A stretch of 64,000 nucleotides of DNA, from contig OX031057.1 in NCBI GenBank assembly GCA_943736015.1, forward strand, positions 58,548,001 to 58,612,000, written 5' to 3'. The stretch is from Tridacna crocea (taxonomy: Eukaryota > Mollusca > Bivalvia > Cardiida > Cardiidae). Shown piece by piece: positions 1-10,184 of this stretch. Both the position numbers and the translations under genes were made by a program. The stretch's first letter is position 1. Each line of letters starts with the position of its first letter. The notes under the pieces were generated by a model. It did not search any database and was not told where the DNA came from. It was given only the letters and a program-made list of their open reading frames with translations.

Positions 1-139
1 ATCAGTGCTTTCATTTACCAGTACTTCGCACAATATTGTTCTCATTGGCACTTGCTGCTTTCTTTTTCTGACCTCGTTGGAATAATTATCAGCACTGAGA
101 TAAGAAGAAACTCTGTCGCAATAACTGCAATTAATTCCA

Positions 140-1288
140 TAAAATATAATCTCAGTCTTATAGATTTTATCCTCAGTCTGCAGGTTTTACTTTCATAGCG
201 GGAAAATACATTTAGTCCGTATTATTGGCCCTTATTATTTCTCCATTTTGTTTGAGTCTACACCTTTAGCTTCGAGGTCTACACCACTTGAAATTGCTTG
301 TCAGTAGGTCCTGAAACTGTATTTGTACCTTTCTTTGACTGCACACGTTGTTTTCCCTGTATCCCCAGTCGGCGATTTCATACCCACAGAGCCTAAAACT
401 AACCATCAGGCCGTTACAAGCATATTGGGTCCTTGAGAATGTATCCTCAGTTCGTTGAGTGTTTCCCCAATCTACTTCATATCCTCGAAGACTTTGAAAT
501 TGTTCCTGTACTCAGTTCAATGTACACCCATGCCCTGAACCACTGCCTCACTCATATGGTACCTTTTGCACAGTTTGTCTATACACCGTTTGCCTGACAT
601 GTACTTTAAATCTGTAAGAGTAATTGCATAAAGTATCTCAAATTTAACTTTTCTTCCAGTCTTAAGCCATTAGTCTTAGCATTCAAACCCACGTTAGCAA
701 TTGAAAACCCTCAGTCTATGAGTCCCTTGAATACACCATAAAGCCGTAAAGCTGTGTTCTGCTTAAAATTTATCCATTTTCAATTAGACTGTATCCCTTG
801 CCTTCTTGATGTACCAACAATTCGAAGAAGTATCCTCTATCATTGGTTACTGCAGCAGCTTGCGTTATGTTATTTTAGGAATTGAAATGGTAGCCTTGGT
901 GACTGAGATGTATCATTAAGCTATAAACCTGTGTCCTTCCAGAGATTTTACTCCCTACCTGTTAGCATGCAACGCTAGTCGGAAAGATGTTCTCCTAGTT
1001 CCCTGTACTTTCTCTCAGACGGTGAAATACATTCCCAGTTTGATGTTCCTTCAAATCCTAATATATTCTCTCATTTCGACAGATATACCCTCAGTATTTA
1101 CAACTACGCCTTCACTCCTAATTTAGCTCCTGCCAATTAGCTTGTTTATTCTGCTAAATTCAAATTTGAACCTAACTTAATTGACTATACGTTTCGATGA
1201 CGAACCTATGCCTCTATTGTTTCACCGATAACTCTTTGGCCTCAACCTCTTCTTCATGATCTTAACCCCTGGTCTGAACGGTCTGAAA
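140..1288 (+). repeat. Degenerate TCAGTC motif field of the unit
   Basis: A ~20-bp motif close to TATCCTCAGTCTGTGGATTT recurs irregularly, for example near 151, 171, 367, 450, 511, 709 and 1091. It reappears at 2041, 2085 and 6761 of the unit. The segment at 6755-6820 aligns with 168-230 over about 60 bp, so part of the field is an internal duplication. No protein or RNA gene is visible. The same field lies at about 7108-8255, 14064-15212, 21021-22169 and 26734-27882. Confidence 0.6.
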
Positions 1289-1897
1289 TAATGTATTCGC
1301 CCTCAATTCTGCCATCTAACACTCTCTCTGTCTTCTCCTTTTCTTTATCTATTTCTATCTCTCATTTCGCAATTTCAATCTTTCTTCACCTCTCTCCATT
1401 TAACTCTGTCTGTTTATCTCTTCTGTTTCTTTCTCTTTCTCTCCTTGTCTCTCACTCTCAATCTACTGCCTCCCGAACTCTTTGTCTTACTCTCTGCCCC
1501 TCATTTCATCTTTCTCTCAACACTGTTTTTCACGCTCAGTCTCTCTCTGTTTCTCTGTCTGTGTCTCTCTCGCTGCCTTTCTCTCGCTCTATGTATCTCT
1601 TTCTATTCCTTCCCATTTTTCTCCTTTCTCTTCTTTTATTTCTCTACAATTTCTATCTGTATCTCACTGCCAACTTTCACACAGTCTCTATCTATCTCTG
1701 TTTCTGTCTTTCGTTATTCATCTATCTTCTGTCTCCTTTTCTATCACTCCCTATTCTGTCACGTTCTCTATGTCTGCCTTTCTTTCTTTTCTAATCCTTC
1801 AAACTTTTCTAGTCTCTCTGTCCTATCAATCTATTCTCCTTTTTCCCTTTTATTCTATCTATCTATCTATCTACCTATCTATCCATCTATTCATCCA
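1289..1897 (+). repeat. 600-bp pyrimidine-rich tract, unit A
   Basis: The plus strand is overwhelmingly C and T, mixing CTCT, TTTCT and CTAT runs and ending in a (CTAT)n microsatellite. All three plus-strand frames stay open for 139-168 codons because stop codons need purines. The encoded Ser/Leu/Phe strings are therefore composition artefacts. Homopurine-homopyrimidine DNA of this length can form triplex or R-loop structures (general knowledge, not shown here). Confidence 0.85.
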
Positions 1898-2454
1898 GTG
1901 ACTGACTTGATATTACAGCTTACGTGTCCTTGTTGTGTTTCCCACGTTTGACAGACTATAGTCTCTGACCATGACATCTATCCTTGTCCTCCAACAAATG
2001 CACTTCCTACAATGAATTGGGTTCCTTTCTTCATATCTTCCTCAGTCTGCGTGATTAATCGTTTCTCAGTTGATAGGTTGCTCCCTCAGTCCGTAATTTT
2101 GAGCGTAATCTGATAAAGAATTATATTATCCTTTTAATATTTTAGAATGAAACGTTATGGTGTAGCTAGCTTATTTGAGACATCCTGGCAATATCTAACA
2201 AGATTATGTAATCACCCTGTGCATGTCTACATACAACCAATTTGAATTCCGTATCAACCTCAGCTATTTATCTAAAGAATGCTGAAAAAGCATAGGTTCC
2301 CATTTTGTGATCAAAAGCATCTACCTATTCAAACTAATTCATATTAACGTAAAGTTCTCAATGTTTTAATTATGTACTATGTATTGAAGAGTGTCGTTTA
2401 CAACATTCTTTCAGTTCATATTGTGGCGGCATATGAACTTACCTTTTCCTGTAC
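1898..2454. other. Unit spacer without recognised feature
   Basis: This is ordinary AT-rich sequence with two stray TCAGTC motifs (2041, 2085). In unit E the Tc1-like transposon sits in this segment, at the position equivalent to about 2195 of unit A. No gene or element was recognised. Confidence 0.5.
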
Positions 2455-2650
2455 TTATTTTTACTAGTATTACGCACAATATTCTTTCCAAGCCACTGGC
2501 TGCTTTCCTACATAAGAATCGTCGAAACAATTATAAAGGTTGAGAAATGAATGAATCCTATCAAAATAACTAAGCAATTCTCCGAAAAAATCGTCCGAGC
2601 CGGAAATTAAACTAGCGGCTCCCTATTCACGAATTTTGTGGTTTTCTTTA
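2455..2650 (-). repeat. SINE remnant with degenerate tRNA head
   Basis: It carries the body motif CACAATATTCTTTCC followed by CCACTGGCTGCTTTC, typical of the SINE bodies elsewhere in the window. It ends in CCGAGCCGGAAATTAAACTAG, where the B box has decayed. Orientation is minus, like every SINE-like block in the unit. Equivalents lie at about 9414-9609, 16370-16567, 23332-23527 and 30555-30740. Confidence 0.5.
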
Positions 2651-2749
2651 TCCAGTGCTCCTCAGAATACTATATCCACTGGCTGCTGTCTCACATACTC
2701 AGCGTCATAAACATTAACACATTATTGACCAGTGTGACAGCCAGAGAGA

Positions 2750-3062
2750 GACAGAGACACAAAGTATTATTGTGAAATTGGAAGTTGGAAAGCGCTTTTG
2801 ATTTCGACACTTTTTCTTTATAGTGGCAGGGTTGCATCGTGCATAAAGAAATTGTTAAGTTTGGAAAGATTAATGACAGAAAAGACAAATATATGTTTCG
2901 TTCGAGAGCGAGAGAGAGACAGAGAGAGGTTGTAAAACTGAAAGTGGGAAAGCGCTTTTAATTTCGGCACTTTTACTTTATAGTGACAGGGTTGCATTCT
3001 TGATAAAGAATTTGTTAAGTTTGGAGAGATTAATGACAGAAAAGACAAATATATGTTGCGTG
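2750..3062 (+). repeat. Two tandem X modules
   Basis: Two ~170-bp blocks share AAAGCGCTTTT, then CACTTT, CTTTATAGTG, CAGGGTTGCAT and AATGACAGAAAAGACAAATA. They are separated by a short GAGAGAGACAGAGAG run. Read in one frame they give FDFDTFSL-stop-W and then a KE.V.FG.INDRKDKYM pattern, which resembles the longer tract at 4269-4634. They are therefore decayed copies of a coding-like module. Minus-strand frames through this block are shadows. Equivalents lie near 9709-10020, 16666-16985, 23630-23940 and 30848-31155. Confidence 0.6.
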
Positions 3063-3215
3063 CTCGATTTTAGAAGGCATTCGTTAAAAAGTGTTCAGAT
3101 GGTAAAGATATGAATAAATGCTTTAGCCGTAAGCCACTTTTCCGCAATCATTGTTGAAACAACTAACAGCACTGAGAATGAAGATTTGCAAACGACTGAG
3201 CTAGCGAACTAGTCT
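3060..3215 (-). repeat. Short SINE-body remnant
   Basis: It contains GTAAGCCACTTTTCCGCAATCATTG and AACAGCACTGAGAATGA, which are body motifs also seen at 10-130 and 6600-6700. It lacks a tRNA head and follows directly on the second X module. Confidence 0.4.
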
Positions 3216-3224
3216 TTGACAATC

Positions 3225-3560
3225 GATTGATTGAGTGAGTGATTGATTGATTACATGTGTTTAACACCGTTTTCATTGATATTCGAGTTACATTGCGGCG
3301 TCAAGTACACTTTCCTATGTGTTCGTGTAGTTTCAATAACTAATACTTTCCACGATATTCTTCCCAAGCCACTGACTGCTTTTCCACATAACTGTTGTCA
3401 AAAATGCTGCTCAGAGGTTAGAGAAAAATTAATGCTGTCGCAGTGAGTATCATCAACTCTCGGAAAGAAATGGCCGAGCAGGGGATTCAAACCAGCTAAC
3501 CCATGCTTCAAGTTCCGGGCAATGCGGACCGAATGCCTGCTTTAGAATCTTTGGAGTTAT
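3225..3560 (-). mobile_element. tRNA-derived SINE (unit A, copy 1)
   Basis: In minus sense it starts with a tRNA-like head whose B box is TGGTTTGAATCCCC (complement near 3481-3495). It runs through a body with CCACTGACTGCTTTTCC and ends at GTGTTTAACACC followed by a short TTGA-type tail (3225-3255). Head, body and simple-repeat tail in that order are the hallmarks of a tRNA SINE. The short plus-strand ORF at 3243-3446 lies entirely inside it and is not a gene. Confidence 0.75.
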
Positions 3561-3624
3561 ACGTGAGGATAATGTGTTGATTTGAAAATGCTGTGAAATA
3601 TTTCAGATAAATAAAAGAAGGGGA

Positions 3625-3925
3625 ACTGATTTGATTGATTGATTGTAACAATATTTCAATTGTATCGAGGCGGCCAGTGCACCTACCCATACTTCACTGA
3701 AGTTTCAGTAACCAGGCTTTTGTACGATATTTTCCAGATGCTGATGACTCCTTTTCAACATTTTATCAAAAGTGCTTTTGAGAGACTAGGGAAGAATTAA
3801 TCCTATCGCTAGAACAATCATCACGTCTTGGAAAGAAATGGCCGAGTAGGGGATTCAAACCAGCTAACCCATGTCTCAGGTTCTGTAACCTTTTGACCGA
3901 ATTGATGTTCAAGTATCTCTGTAGT
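3625..3925 (-). mobile_element. tRNA-derived SINE (unit A, copy 2)
   Basis: It has the same orientation and head as the neighbouring copy (GGGGATTCAAACCAGC at about 3849), a more diverged body, and a tail of GATTGATTGATTG at 3630-3645. The two copies are ~70 bp apart, so they are either neighbouring insertions or a tandem duplication. Confidence 0.7.
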
Positions 3926-4009
3926 CAGAGGTCAAGAAAAAGTTTCGTTTTTCTCAATGCTGTGAAAAATTTTCAGATTAATAAAAACAGGTAATCGATT
4001 TGAATGGAG

Positions 4010-4268
4010 AAAGATGTTTTCCTAAACTCTCTAAGAGTTTGCAATAACTTAACACAAAGCTATGCAGTTTTTAATGCATTTTAATCATTGCTTTGACGAT
4101 AATGTTGATGATTATAATAACGGTGATGATAGTTTCGATGGTTGAGTTGGTATGGATGGTGGTATTGCCGATACCGGATTTATTTGTGGAGATAGATGTG
4201 TTTGTTTTTCTTGAAGTTTTAACGCCGACTTGAACATTACTTGAATGTTATTAATGATGGTTCTGGAT
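4010..4268. other. Unit spacer, GATGAT-rich
   Basis: AT-rich sequence with an imperfect GATGAT/GTTGATGAT run at about 4100-4160. No element or gene was recognised. It leads into the protein-like tract. Confidence 0.4.
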
Positions 4269-4634
4269 TTTTAGAGATATGAAAACCGAGAGACAGTAAC
4301 AGAGTGGCAGTGAGTGTGGGAGGGACTGAGTTTGAGAAAGGTTTTGACTTCGACATTTTTACTTTATTGTGGATGATAAAAATGTTGAATTTGTGAGGCT
4401 AATGACGGAAAAGCGAAATATGTATACTGTGCTAGATTTTAATAGGGATGTGTTGGAAACGTTAGAGGGTAAATATTATAGAGGCCAATCGCTTCTTTTC
4501 CTAGCAACTAGCGTCGATGCACTGAATTTCTATAGCTATAGCTTTAATAAGTGTTATATGCATTAAAGGAAGGATCCATAAAATGGGATATCCATGTTGT
4601 AATAAAAGATGGTGATTTAAAGGGCTGGCTGTAA
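4269..4634 (+). pseudogene. Broken protein-like tract, unit A
   Basis: Two stretches read like protein in different frames. The first includes GGTEFEKGFDFDIFTLLW and, after a frameshift, VEFVRLMTEKRNMYTVLDF. The second (4560-4634) reads ALKEGSIKWDIH...KDGDLKGWL and ends in TAA. Compared with unit E, unit A lacks 16 bp after the TGG codon and has TGA in EI-stop-KP upstream. The family was not recognised. Similarity of the FTLLW...RNMY part to the X modules suggests one source. It could be a decayed exon or chance openness in a repeat. Confidence 0.4.
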
Positions 4635-4734
4635 GGGGAGGTGGAGGCCAGAAAAAATTAATCAGACTTTGGTAAAATTTGCATTTGCTTTATTGCTTTT
4701 AGTCTATTGCGTTTTAGGTACTATCAGATTTCAG

Positions 4735-5015
4735 TCGTATCAGATATATCAGGACATCATGTGCATCTATCCAAGCTGTATTGGAATTTCATTTACCAGT
4801 ACCTTGCACATTATTCCAAACCAATGTAGGCTTTCCTACATAATTGTTTTCAGGGAAAAACTGTTAGCGAGGAGAAATTGATAAATCTTGTCGCAATGAC
4901 TCGTCAAACCTCGGATAAAAATTGCAACAGCTTGGGAATCGAACCTGTGGACCCCTAGTTTCAGCCCTCGTTCGTCATCAGGTGAGCAACTAACTTTAGA
5001 ATTATGCTGATGAAG
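4735..5015 (-). repeat. SINE-like Y module with strong B box
   Basis: In minus sense it holds a tRNA-like head with A-box-like TAGTTGCTCACCTGATGACG and a canonical B box GGTTCGATTCC (complement at about 4936-4946), followed by body motifs ATTATTCCAAACC and TTTACCAGTACC. Equivalents lie near 11692-11972, 18658-18938 and 32838-33115. It is deleted in unit D. Confidence 0.6.
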
Positions 5016-5094
5016 TTTCTTGCAATTCATCAGATGTTGAAGAGAGCCATGTCAACGAAAATGAAAGTTTCGAGCCTGATCTGATGACTTCAAC

Positions 5095-5335
5095 ATAATT
5101 TGAGTTATATTGCATGCATCTTCTTATGCGTTATTGGAGTTTCGTTTCTCGGTATTCGGCTTTAAGTCCTCCCGGCTTTCAAACCTAGATTATTTGAAAC
5201 ATTGATCAATGAGGAGAGGAGAATGAATTCTGTCGCTATGAACTTAATCCTAAACAGGGAAATTAGATTTGCCGGGATTCGAACTATAGAACCTTGGGTT
5301 TTAAGCAATCGGCTGACTGATTCTGAAAGAGAGAG
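5095..5335 (-). repeat. SINE-like Y module
   Basis: The tRNA-like head is near 5271-5325 (complement of GGGATTCGAACTATAG) with a body containing GGCTTTAAGTCC. A strongly diverged relative of this block lies outside the array at 37036-37230. Equivalents are near 12052-12292, 19020-19260 and 33190-33430. It is deleted in unit D. Confidence 0.55.
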
Positions 5336-5339
5336 ATTG

Positions 5340-5798
5340 ATTGTTTGATTCTTTTCACTTTATTTCTTGAGGAGTATTCTATGCGAGAAGAAATTGTAAC
5401 ATTTTATAAAGAGAAAAAGATGCGGAGTTATTTTGTGAATTGTAGTGGAAAATGACAGCAGTGTGAAATGAATTAACTTTGTCGAATTGACTGTCATCAA
5501 ACCTTGTGAAAAAAAAACCTTTAACAGCCGAGGAGTCGAACCCGTGAACCCGTAGTTTCAGACCTCGTTCGTCATCAACTGAGCAACTAAGGTGAAAATT
5601 ATGCTGATGAAGATTTCTTTTGTAATTGACCGTATCTTAAAGGTAATTATTTGTACAAAAATGAAAGTTATGAGCCCGATCTGACGACTTCAACATAATG
5701 ACATGTTTATTTCATTCTGAAGGGTTGTTTTGTGCAAGAACAAAGTTTGACATTTTGTAAAGGAAAATGATTCAAAAGTGTGGATTCAAGGCTGACTG

Positions 5799-5835
<37 letters not shown>

Positions 5836-6881
5836 GAGAGTGATTATTTGATTCTTTTCACTTTATTTCTTGAGAAGTATTCTATGCGAGAAAAAATTGT
5901 AACATTTCGTAAAGAGAAAAAGATGCGGAGTTATTTTGTGAATTGTAGTGGAAATTGACAGCGGTGTGAAATGAATTAAGTTTGTCGAATTGACCTTGTG
6001 AAAAAAAACTCTAACAGCCGAGGAGTCGAACCCGTCAACCCCTAGTTTCAGACCTCGTTCGTCATCAACTGAGCAACAGGTGAAAATTGTGCTGATGACT
6101 GATGCTGAGAGAGAGAGAGTGATTATTTGATTCTTTTCATCTTTTTTTAGGAGTATTCCATGCGAGAAGAAATTGTAACATCTTGTAAAGAAAAAAAGAT
6201 GCGTAGTTTTTTTACGAATTGTAGTGGAAACTGACAGCGGTGTGAAATGAATGAAGCTTGTCGAATTGACTGTCATCAAACCTTGTGAAAAAAAAAATAC
6301 TCTAACAGCCGAGGAATCGAACCCGTGAACTCCTAGTTTCAGACCTCGTTCGTCATCAACTGAGCAACTAAGGTGAAAATTGTGCTGATGAAGATTTCTT
6401 TTGTAATTGACCGTATCTTAAAGGTAATTATTTGTACAAAAATGGAAGTTATGAGCCCGATCTGACGACTTCAACATAATGACATGTTTATTTCATTTCT
6501 GAAGGGTTGTTATGTGCAAGAAGAAAGTTTAACTTTTGGTAAAGGAAAATGATCCAAAAGTGTGGATTCAAGGAAACAAAAGCTTTTAGAAAGGGGATAA
6601 CTTTTTGCCAGTAATTTGCACAAAATTGTCCCTATTAAGCCTGGCTACCTTTCTCACATTCATAAGTTGTTGAAAGAATTATGAGTACTGAGATAAGCTT
6701 TAACCCTGTCGCAATAATCGTCATCAGTTCTATAGAGCAAATTCTTAATCTAAGCGATCGTATCCTTAGTCCGTGGATTTTACTTTCACCTCGGGTGATA
6801 TATTTCCAGACTGTATTTATTTATTCCTGGAGGGTTTTTTATGTACGAGAAGACATTGTAACTGTTTGTAAAGAACAATGA
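5340..6881. repeat. Alternating X/Y module block
   Basis: Plus-strand X modules containing GCGAGAAGAAATTGTAAC or a close variant begin near 5355, 5715, 5860, 6135, 6490 and 6825. Minus-strand Y modules with a tRNA-like head follow at 5461-5610, 5961-6085, 6237-6372 and 6597-6745. B boxes (complements of GAGTCGAACCC or GAATCGAACCC) are at about 5532, 6021 and 6311. Three X modules contain a 24-codon ATG-to-stop frame (5381-5455, 5884-5958, 6160-6234) that reads MREEIVTFYKEKKMRS or a variant. AG-rich runs separate several modules. Confidence 0.6.
5804..5841. repeat. (AG)n microsatellite
   Basis: A GA-dinucleotide run interrupted by GATAGA. Its length varies between units: about 12762-12793 in B, 19729-19757 in C, 25445-25470 in D and a short version near 33905 in E. 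Confidence 0.85.
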
Positions 6882-8255
6882 TGGAAAAAGTTAATTTTAA
6901 GAGGATCGATATTTTCTGGGCATTCTTTGATTCAATTAAAAGAAAAGTTATAACCTATTTGGAGGGAGATCAGTGCTTTCATTTACCAGTACTTCGCACA
7001 ATATTGTTCTCATTGGCACTTGCTGCTTTCTTTTTCTGACCTCGTTGGAATAATTATCAGCACTGAGATAAGAAGAAACTCTGTCGCAATAACTGCAATT
7101 AATTCCATAAAATATATTCTCAGTCTTATAGATTTTATCCTCAGTCTGCAGGTTTTACTTTCATAGCGGGAAAATACATTTAGTCCGTATTATTGGCCCT
7201 TATTATTTCTCCATTTTGTTTGAGTCTACACCTTTAGCTTCGAGGTCTACACCACTTGAAATTGCTTGTCAGTAGGTCCTGAAACTGTATTTGTACCTTT
7301 CTTTGACTGCACACGTTGTTTTCCCTGTATCCCCAGTCGGCGATTTCATACCCACAGCGCCTAAAACTAACCATCAGGCCGTTACAAGCATATTGGGTCC
7401 TTGAGAATGTATCCTCAGTTCGTGGAGTGTTTCCCCAATCTACTTCATATCCTCGAAGACTTTGAAATTGTTCCTGTACTCAGTTCAATGTACACCCATG
7501 CCCTGAACCACTGCCTCACTCATATGGTACTTTTTGCACAGTTTGTCTATACGCCGTTTTCCTGACATGTACTTTAAATCTGTAAGAGTAATTGCATAAA
7601 GTATCTCAAATTTAACTTTTCTTCCAGTCTTAAGCCATTAATCTTAGCATTCAAACCCATGTTAGCAATTAAAAACCCTCAGTCTATGAGTCCCTTGAAT
7701 ACACCATAAAGCCGTAAAGCTGTGTTCTGCTTAAAATTTATCCATTTTCAATTAGACTGTATCCCTTGCCTTCTTGATGTACCAACAATTCGAAGAAGTA
7801 TCCTCTATCATTGGTTACTGCAACAGCTTGCGTTATGTTATTTTTGGAATTGAAATGGTAGCCTTGGTGAGTGAGATGTATCATTAAGCTATAAACCTGT
7901 GTCCTTCCAGAGATTTTACTCCCTACCTGTTAGCATGCAACGCTAGTCGGAAAGATGTTCTCCTAGTTCCCTGTACTTTCTCTCAGACGGTGAAATACAT
8001 TCCCAGTTTGATGTTCCTTCAAATCATAATATATTCTCTCATTTCGACAGATATACCCTCAGTATTTACAACTACGCCTTACTCCTAATTTAGCTCCTGC
8101 CAATTAGCTTGTTTATTCTGCTAAATTCAAATTTGAACCTAACTTAATTGACTATACCTTCCGATGACGAACCTATGCCTCTGTTGTTTCACCGATAATT
8201 CTTTGGCCTCAACCTCTTCTTCATGATCTTAACCCCTGGTCTGAACGGTCTGAAA

Positions 8256-8856
8256 TAATGTATTCGCCCTCAATTCTGCCATCTAACACTCTCTTTGTCT
8301 TCTCCTTTTCTTTATCTATTTCTATCTCTCATTTCGCAATTTCAATCTTTCTTCACCTCTCTCCATTTAACTCTGTCTGTTTATCTCTTCTGTTTCTTTC
8401 TCTTTCTCTCCTTGTCTCTCACTCTCAATCTACTGCCTCCCGAACTCTTTGTCTTACTCTCTGCCCCTCATTTCATCTTTCTCTCAACACTGTTTTCCAC
8501 GCTCAGTCTCTCTCTGTTTCTCTGTCTCTGTCTCTCTCGCTGCCTTTCTCTCGCTCTATGTATCTCTTTCTATTCCTTCCCATTTCTCTCCTTTCTCTTC
8601 TTTTATTTCTCTACAATTTCTATCTGTATCTCACTGCCAACTTTCACACAGTCTCTATCTATCTCTGTTTCTGTCTTTCGCTATTCATCTATCTTCTGTC
8701 TCCTTTTCTATCACTCCCTATTCTGTCACGTTCTCTATGTCTGCCTTTCTTTCTTTTCTAATCCTTCAAACTTTTCTAGTCTCTCTATCCTATCAATCTA
8801 TTCTCCTTTTTCCCTTTTATTCTATCTATCTATCTATCTATCCATCTATTTATCCA
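8256..8856 (+). repeat. Pyrimidine-rich tract, unit B
   Basis: This is the equivalent of 1289-1897. It has a shorter CTAT microsatellite, and one substitution lets a plus-strand frame stay open for 189 codons. Confidence 0.85.
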
Positions 8857-10184
8857 GTGACTGACTTGATATTACAGCTTACGTGTCCTTGTTGTGTTTC
8901 CCACGTTTGACAGACTATAGTCTCTGACCATGACATCTATCCTTGTCCTCCAACAAATGCACTTCCTACAATGAATTAGGTTCCTTTCTTCATATCTTCC
9001 TCAGTCTGCGTGATTAATCGTTTCTCAGTTGATAGGTTGCTCCCTCAGTCCGTAATTTTGAGCGTAATCTGATAAAGAATTATATTATCCTTTTAATATT
9101 TTAGAATGAAACGTTATGGTGTAGCTAGCTTATTTGAGACATCCTGGCAATATCTAACAAGATTATGTAATCACCCTGTGCATGTCTACATACAACCAAT
9201 TTGAATTCCGTATCAACCTCAGCTATTTATCTAAAGAATGCTGAAAAAGCATAGGTTCCCATTTTGTGATCAAAAGCATCTACCTATTCAAACTAATTCA
9301 TATTAACGTAAAATTCTTAATGTTTTAATTATGTACTATTTATTGAAGAGTGTCGTTTACAACATTCTTTCAGTTCATATTGTGGCGGCATATGAACTTA
9401 CCTTTTCCTGTACTTATTTTTACCAGTATTACGCACAATATTCTTTCCAAGCCACTGGCTGCTTTCCTACATAAGAATCGTCGAAACAATTATAAAGGTT
9501 GAGAAATGAATGAATCCTATCAAAATAACTAAGCAATTCTCCGAAAAAATCGTCCGAGCCGGAAATTAAACTAGCGGCTCCCTATTCACGAATTTTGTGG
9601 TTTTCTTTATCCAGTGCTCCTCAGAATACTATATCCACTGGCTGCTGTCTCACATACTCAGCGTCATAAACATTAACACATTATTGACCAGTGTGACAGC
9701 CAGAGAGAGACAGAGACACAAAGTCATATTGTGAAATTGGAAGTTGGAAAGCGCTTTTGATTTCGACACTTTTTCTTTATAGTGGCAGGGTTGCATTGTG
9801 CATAAAGAAATTGTTAAGTTTGGAAAGATTAATGACAGAAAGGACAAATATATGTTTCGTTCGAGAGCGAGAGAGAGACAGAGAGAGGTTGTAAATTGAA
9901 AGTGGGAAAGCGCTTTTAATTTCGGCACTTTTACTTTATAGTGACAGGGTTGCATTCTTGATAAAGAATTTGTGAAGTTTGGAGAGATTAATGACAGAAA
10001 AGACAAATATATGTTGCGTGCTCGATTTTAGAAGGCATGCGTTAAAAAGTGTTCAGATGGTAAAGATATGAATAAATGCTTTAGCCGTAAGCCACTTTTC
10101 CGCAATCATTGTTGAAACAATTAACAGCACTGAGAATGAAGATTTGCAAACGACTGAGCTAGCGAACTAGTCTTTGACAATCGA

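Larger units (their letters stand above)
1..6968. repeat. Tandem 7-kb unit A (reference copy)
   Basis: This is the first visible copy of a ~6.96-kb direct repeat. Its start is arbitrary: ATCAGTGCTTTC opens the window and recurs at 6969, 13925, 20882, 26595 and 34982. In order the unit holds a SINE-body fragment (about 10-160), a TCAGTC motif field (140-1288), a pyrimidine tract (1289-1897), two coding-like X modules (2750-3062), two complete minus-strand SINEs (3225-3925), a protein-like tract (4269-4634), and a dense alternation of X and tRNA-headed Y modules (4735-6881). It shares TATACACCG near offset 575 with unit E but not with B-D, so the units are mosaics rather than a simple series. 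The left edge of the array is not in the window. Confidence 0.97.

Noticed and set aside
1291..1951. Three overlapping plus-strand ORFs (139-168 codons), repeated in every unit
   Set aside because: They occupy all three frames of a pyrimidine-only tract in which stop codons can hardly occur. Their lengths change with the CTAT microsatellite. Composition artefact.
4934..4995. Possible functional tRNA genes from strong A and B boxes in the Y modules
   Set aside because: No clean cloverleaf could be drawn by eye, the heads run into SINE body sequence, and they are repeated in degenerate forms. SINE heads explain them better.
6681..6881. 66-codon plus-strand ORF conserved in the units
   Set aside because: Conserved only because the whole unit is conserved. 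It spans a SINE-body remnant and an X module, and unit E breaks it.
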